64,000 bases of DNA from positions 1,238,001 through 1,302,000 of the forward strand of contig NW_018343992.1 of assembly GCF_002099425.1 (NCBI RefSeq), written 5' to 3'. This DNA is from Phascolarctos cinereus. Its lineage: Eukaryota > Chordata > Mammalia > Diprotodontia > Phascolarctidae. How positions within the stretch are numbered: position 1 is the stretch's first letter; every line of letters begins with the position of its first letter. The notes beneath the pieces are model-generated. The model was not told the origin of the DNA. It did not search any database and saw only the letters and a list, made by a program, of their open reading frames with translations. Both the position numbers and the translations under genes were made by a program. Shown here in pieces: positions 63,527 through 64,000 of this stretch.

Positions 63527-64000
63527 GTTTTCATCTTTCCCCAAGTGTTTTCTTTTCCAGTTTTCCTAATGGAGCCCTTCTGGTTCATGAATACATCATT
63601 TCCATTTCTGTTGATATTCCTCATGTGCTTGTGCAAAGCTCGTTTGGATTTTGAAAGGAAATAATGAGGTGATCACTTTGACAGCTAGCCTTTGCCACCC
63701 TTCTCTATAATAGCATCACTTATAATAGGATAGAGCTTGCTTTTCCTTGACAAAGCTTCTTATTGTCTTTCCAGGCCCATCTCAACAGCTTCGGTGGACT
63801 CTAGCCAGCAGTGGAAAGGGGGAAGGAGGGGGGAGGAGGGAAGCAAGTTGACCCCTTCACTGCCCGGCCTCCACCCCTCCTTTTGACAGATCCCCTGGGT
63901 AGATATTATATGTAAGGTCTGTTTGCATTAGAGCGTATGTTTTGCCTTTATCAAGAAATGGTTTTCTGTATGCTTGGAACTGAATAGACACTGTGCTAAT
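63527..64000. other. No recognised feature
   Basis: Includes a G/A-rich run near 63810-63845 and moderately GC-rich DNA to 63890. No gene signal up to the window edge. Confidence 0.4.

Overview
This window looks like intergenic or deep intronic DNA from a marsupial genome, most likely an Australian one. That placement rests on the dense, characteristic repeats: nine copies of a ~245 bp CORE-SINE with an RTE/BovB-type 3' tail (MAR1 type); five copies of a ~145 bp tRNA-headed SINE resembling wallaby WSINE1; many MIR/THER1-type SINEs; long L2 fragments with recognisable endonuclease and reverse-transcriptase (RT) domains; L1, L3/CR1 and RTE fragments; and LTR fossils. Family names come from memory of published marsupial repeat families, not from a search. 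The DNA is AT-rich, with no CpG island and many long microsatellites.

I found no host protein-coding exon, tRNA, rRNA, snRNA or CRISPR array that I can support. The open frames are short. Nearly all are LINE coding remnants, SINE or microsatellite translations, or chance frames.

Layout. 1-1.6 kb: no recognised feature. 1.7-5.6 kb: an L2 (+) interrupted by a MAR1 SINE, an antisense L2 and a (CT)n tract. 6.5-9.3 kb: an RTE fragment followed by two L1 pieces. 9.5-12.9 kb: MIR, MITE-like and L3 pieces plus a (CA)n tract. 12.96-16.66 kb: an internally deleted L1 with both ends and a likely target-site duplication (TSD). 17-18.6 kb: SINE cluster. 18.9-23.9 kb: LTR fossils, three copies of an RTE-tailed repeat, and an L2 inserted into an L2 tail. 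24-34 kb: mixed SINEs, L3, L2 and an LTR-like repeat split by a SINE. 34-38.3 kb: old L2 and sparsely annotated DNA. 38.3-42.6 kb: L3, L2, an RTE-tailed repeat carrying a solo LTR, and an antisense L1 split by a SINE. 43.8-46.7 kb: a long antisense L2 with endonuclease and RT remnants. 47-53.4 kb: L1 3' end, MITE-like repeats, SINEs and an unusual 102 bp exact duplication. 54.4-60.2 kb: L2, L1 and SINEs. 60.2-64 kb: microsatellites, MIRs and unannotated DNA.

The strongest observations are structural. They are a 102 bp sequence repeated exactly 1.34 kb away inside a (CA)n tract, several nested insertions with readable TSDs, a solo LTR with a clean empty-site logic, and a small MITE-like family with three copies. 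I did not find a previously undescribed gene system.
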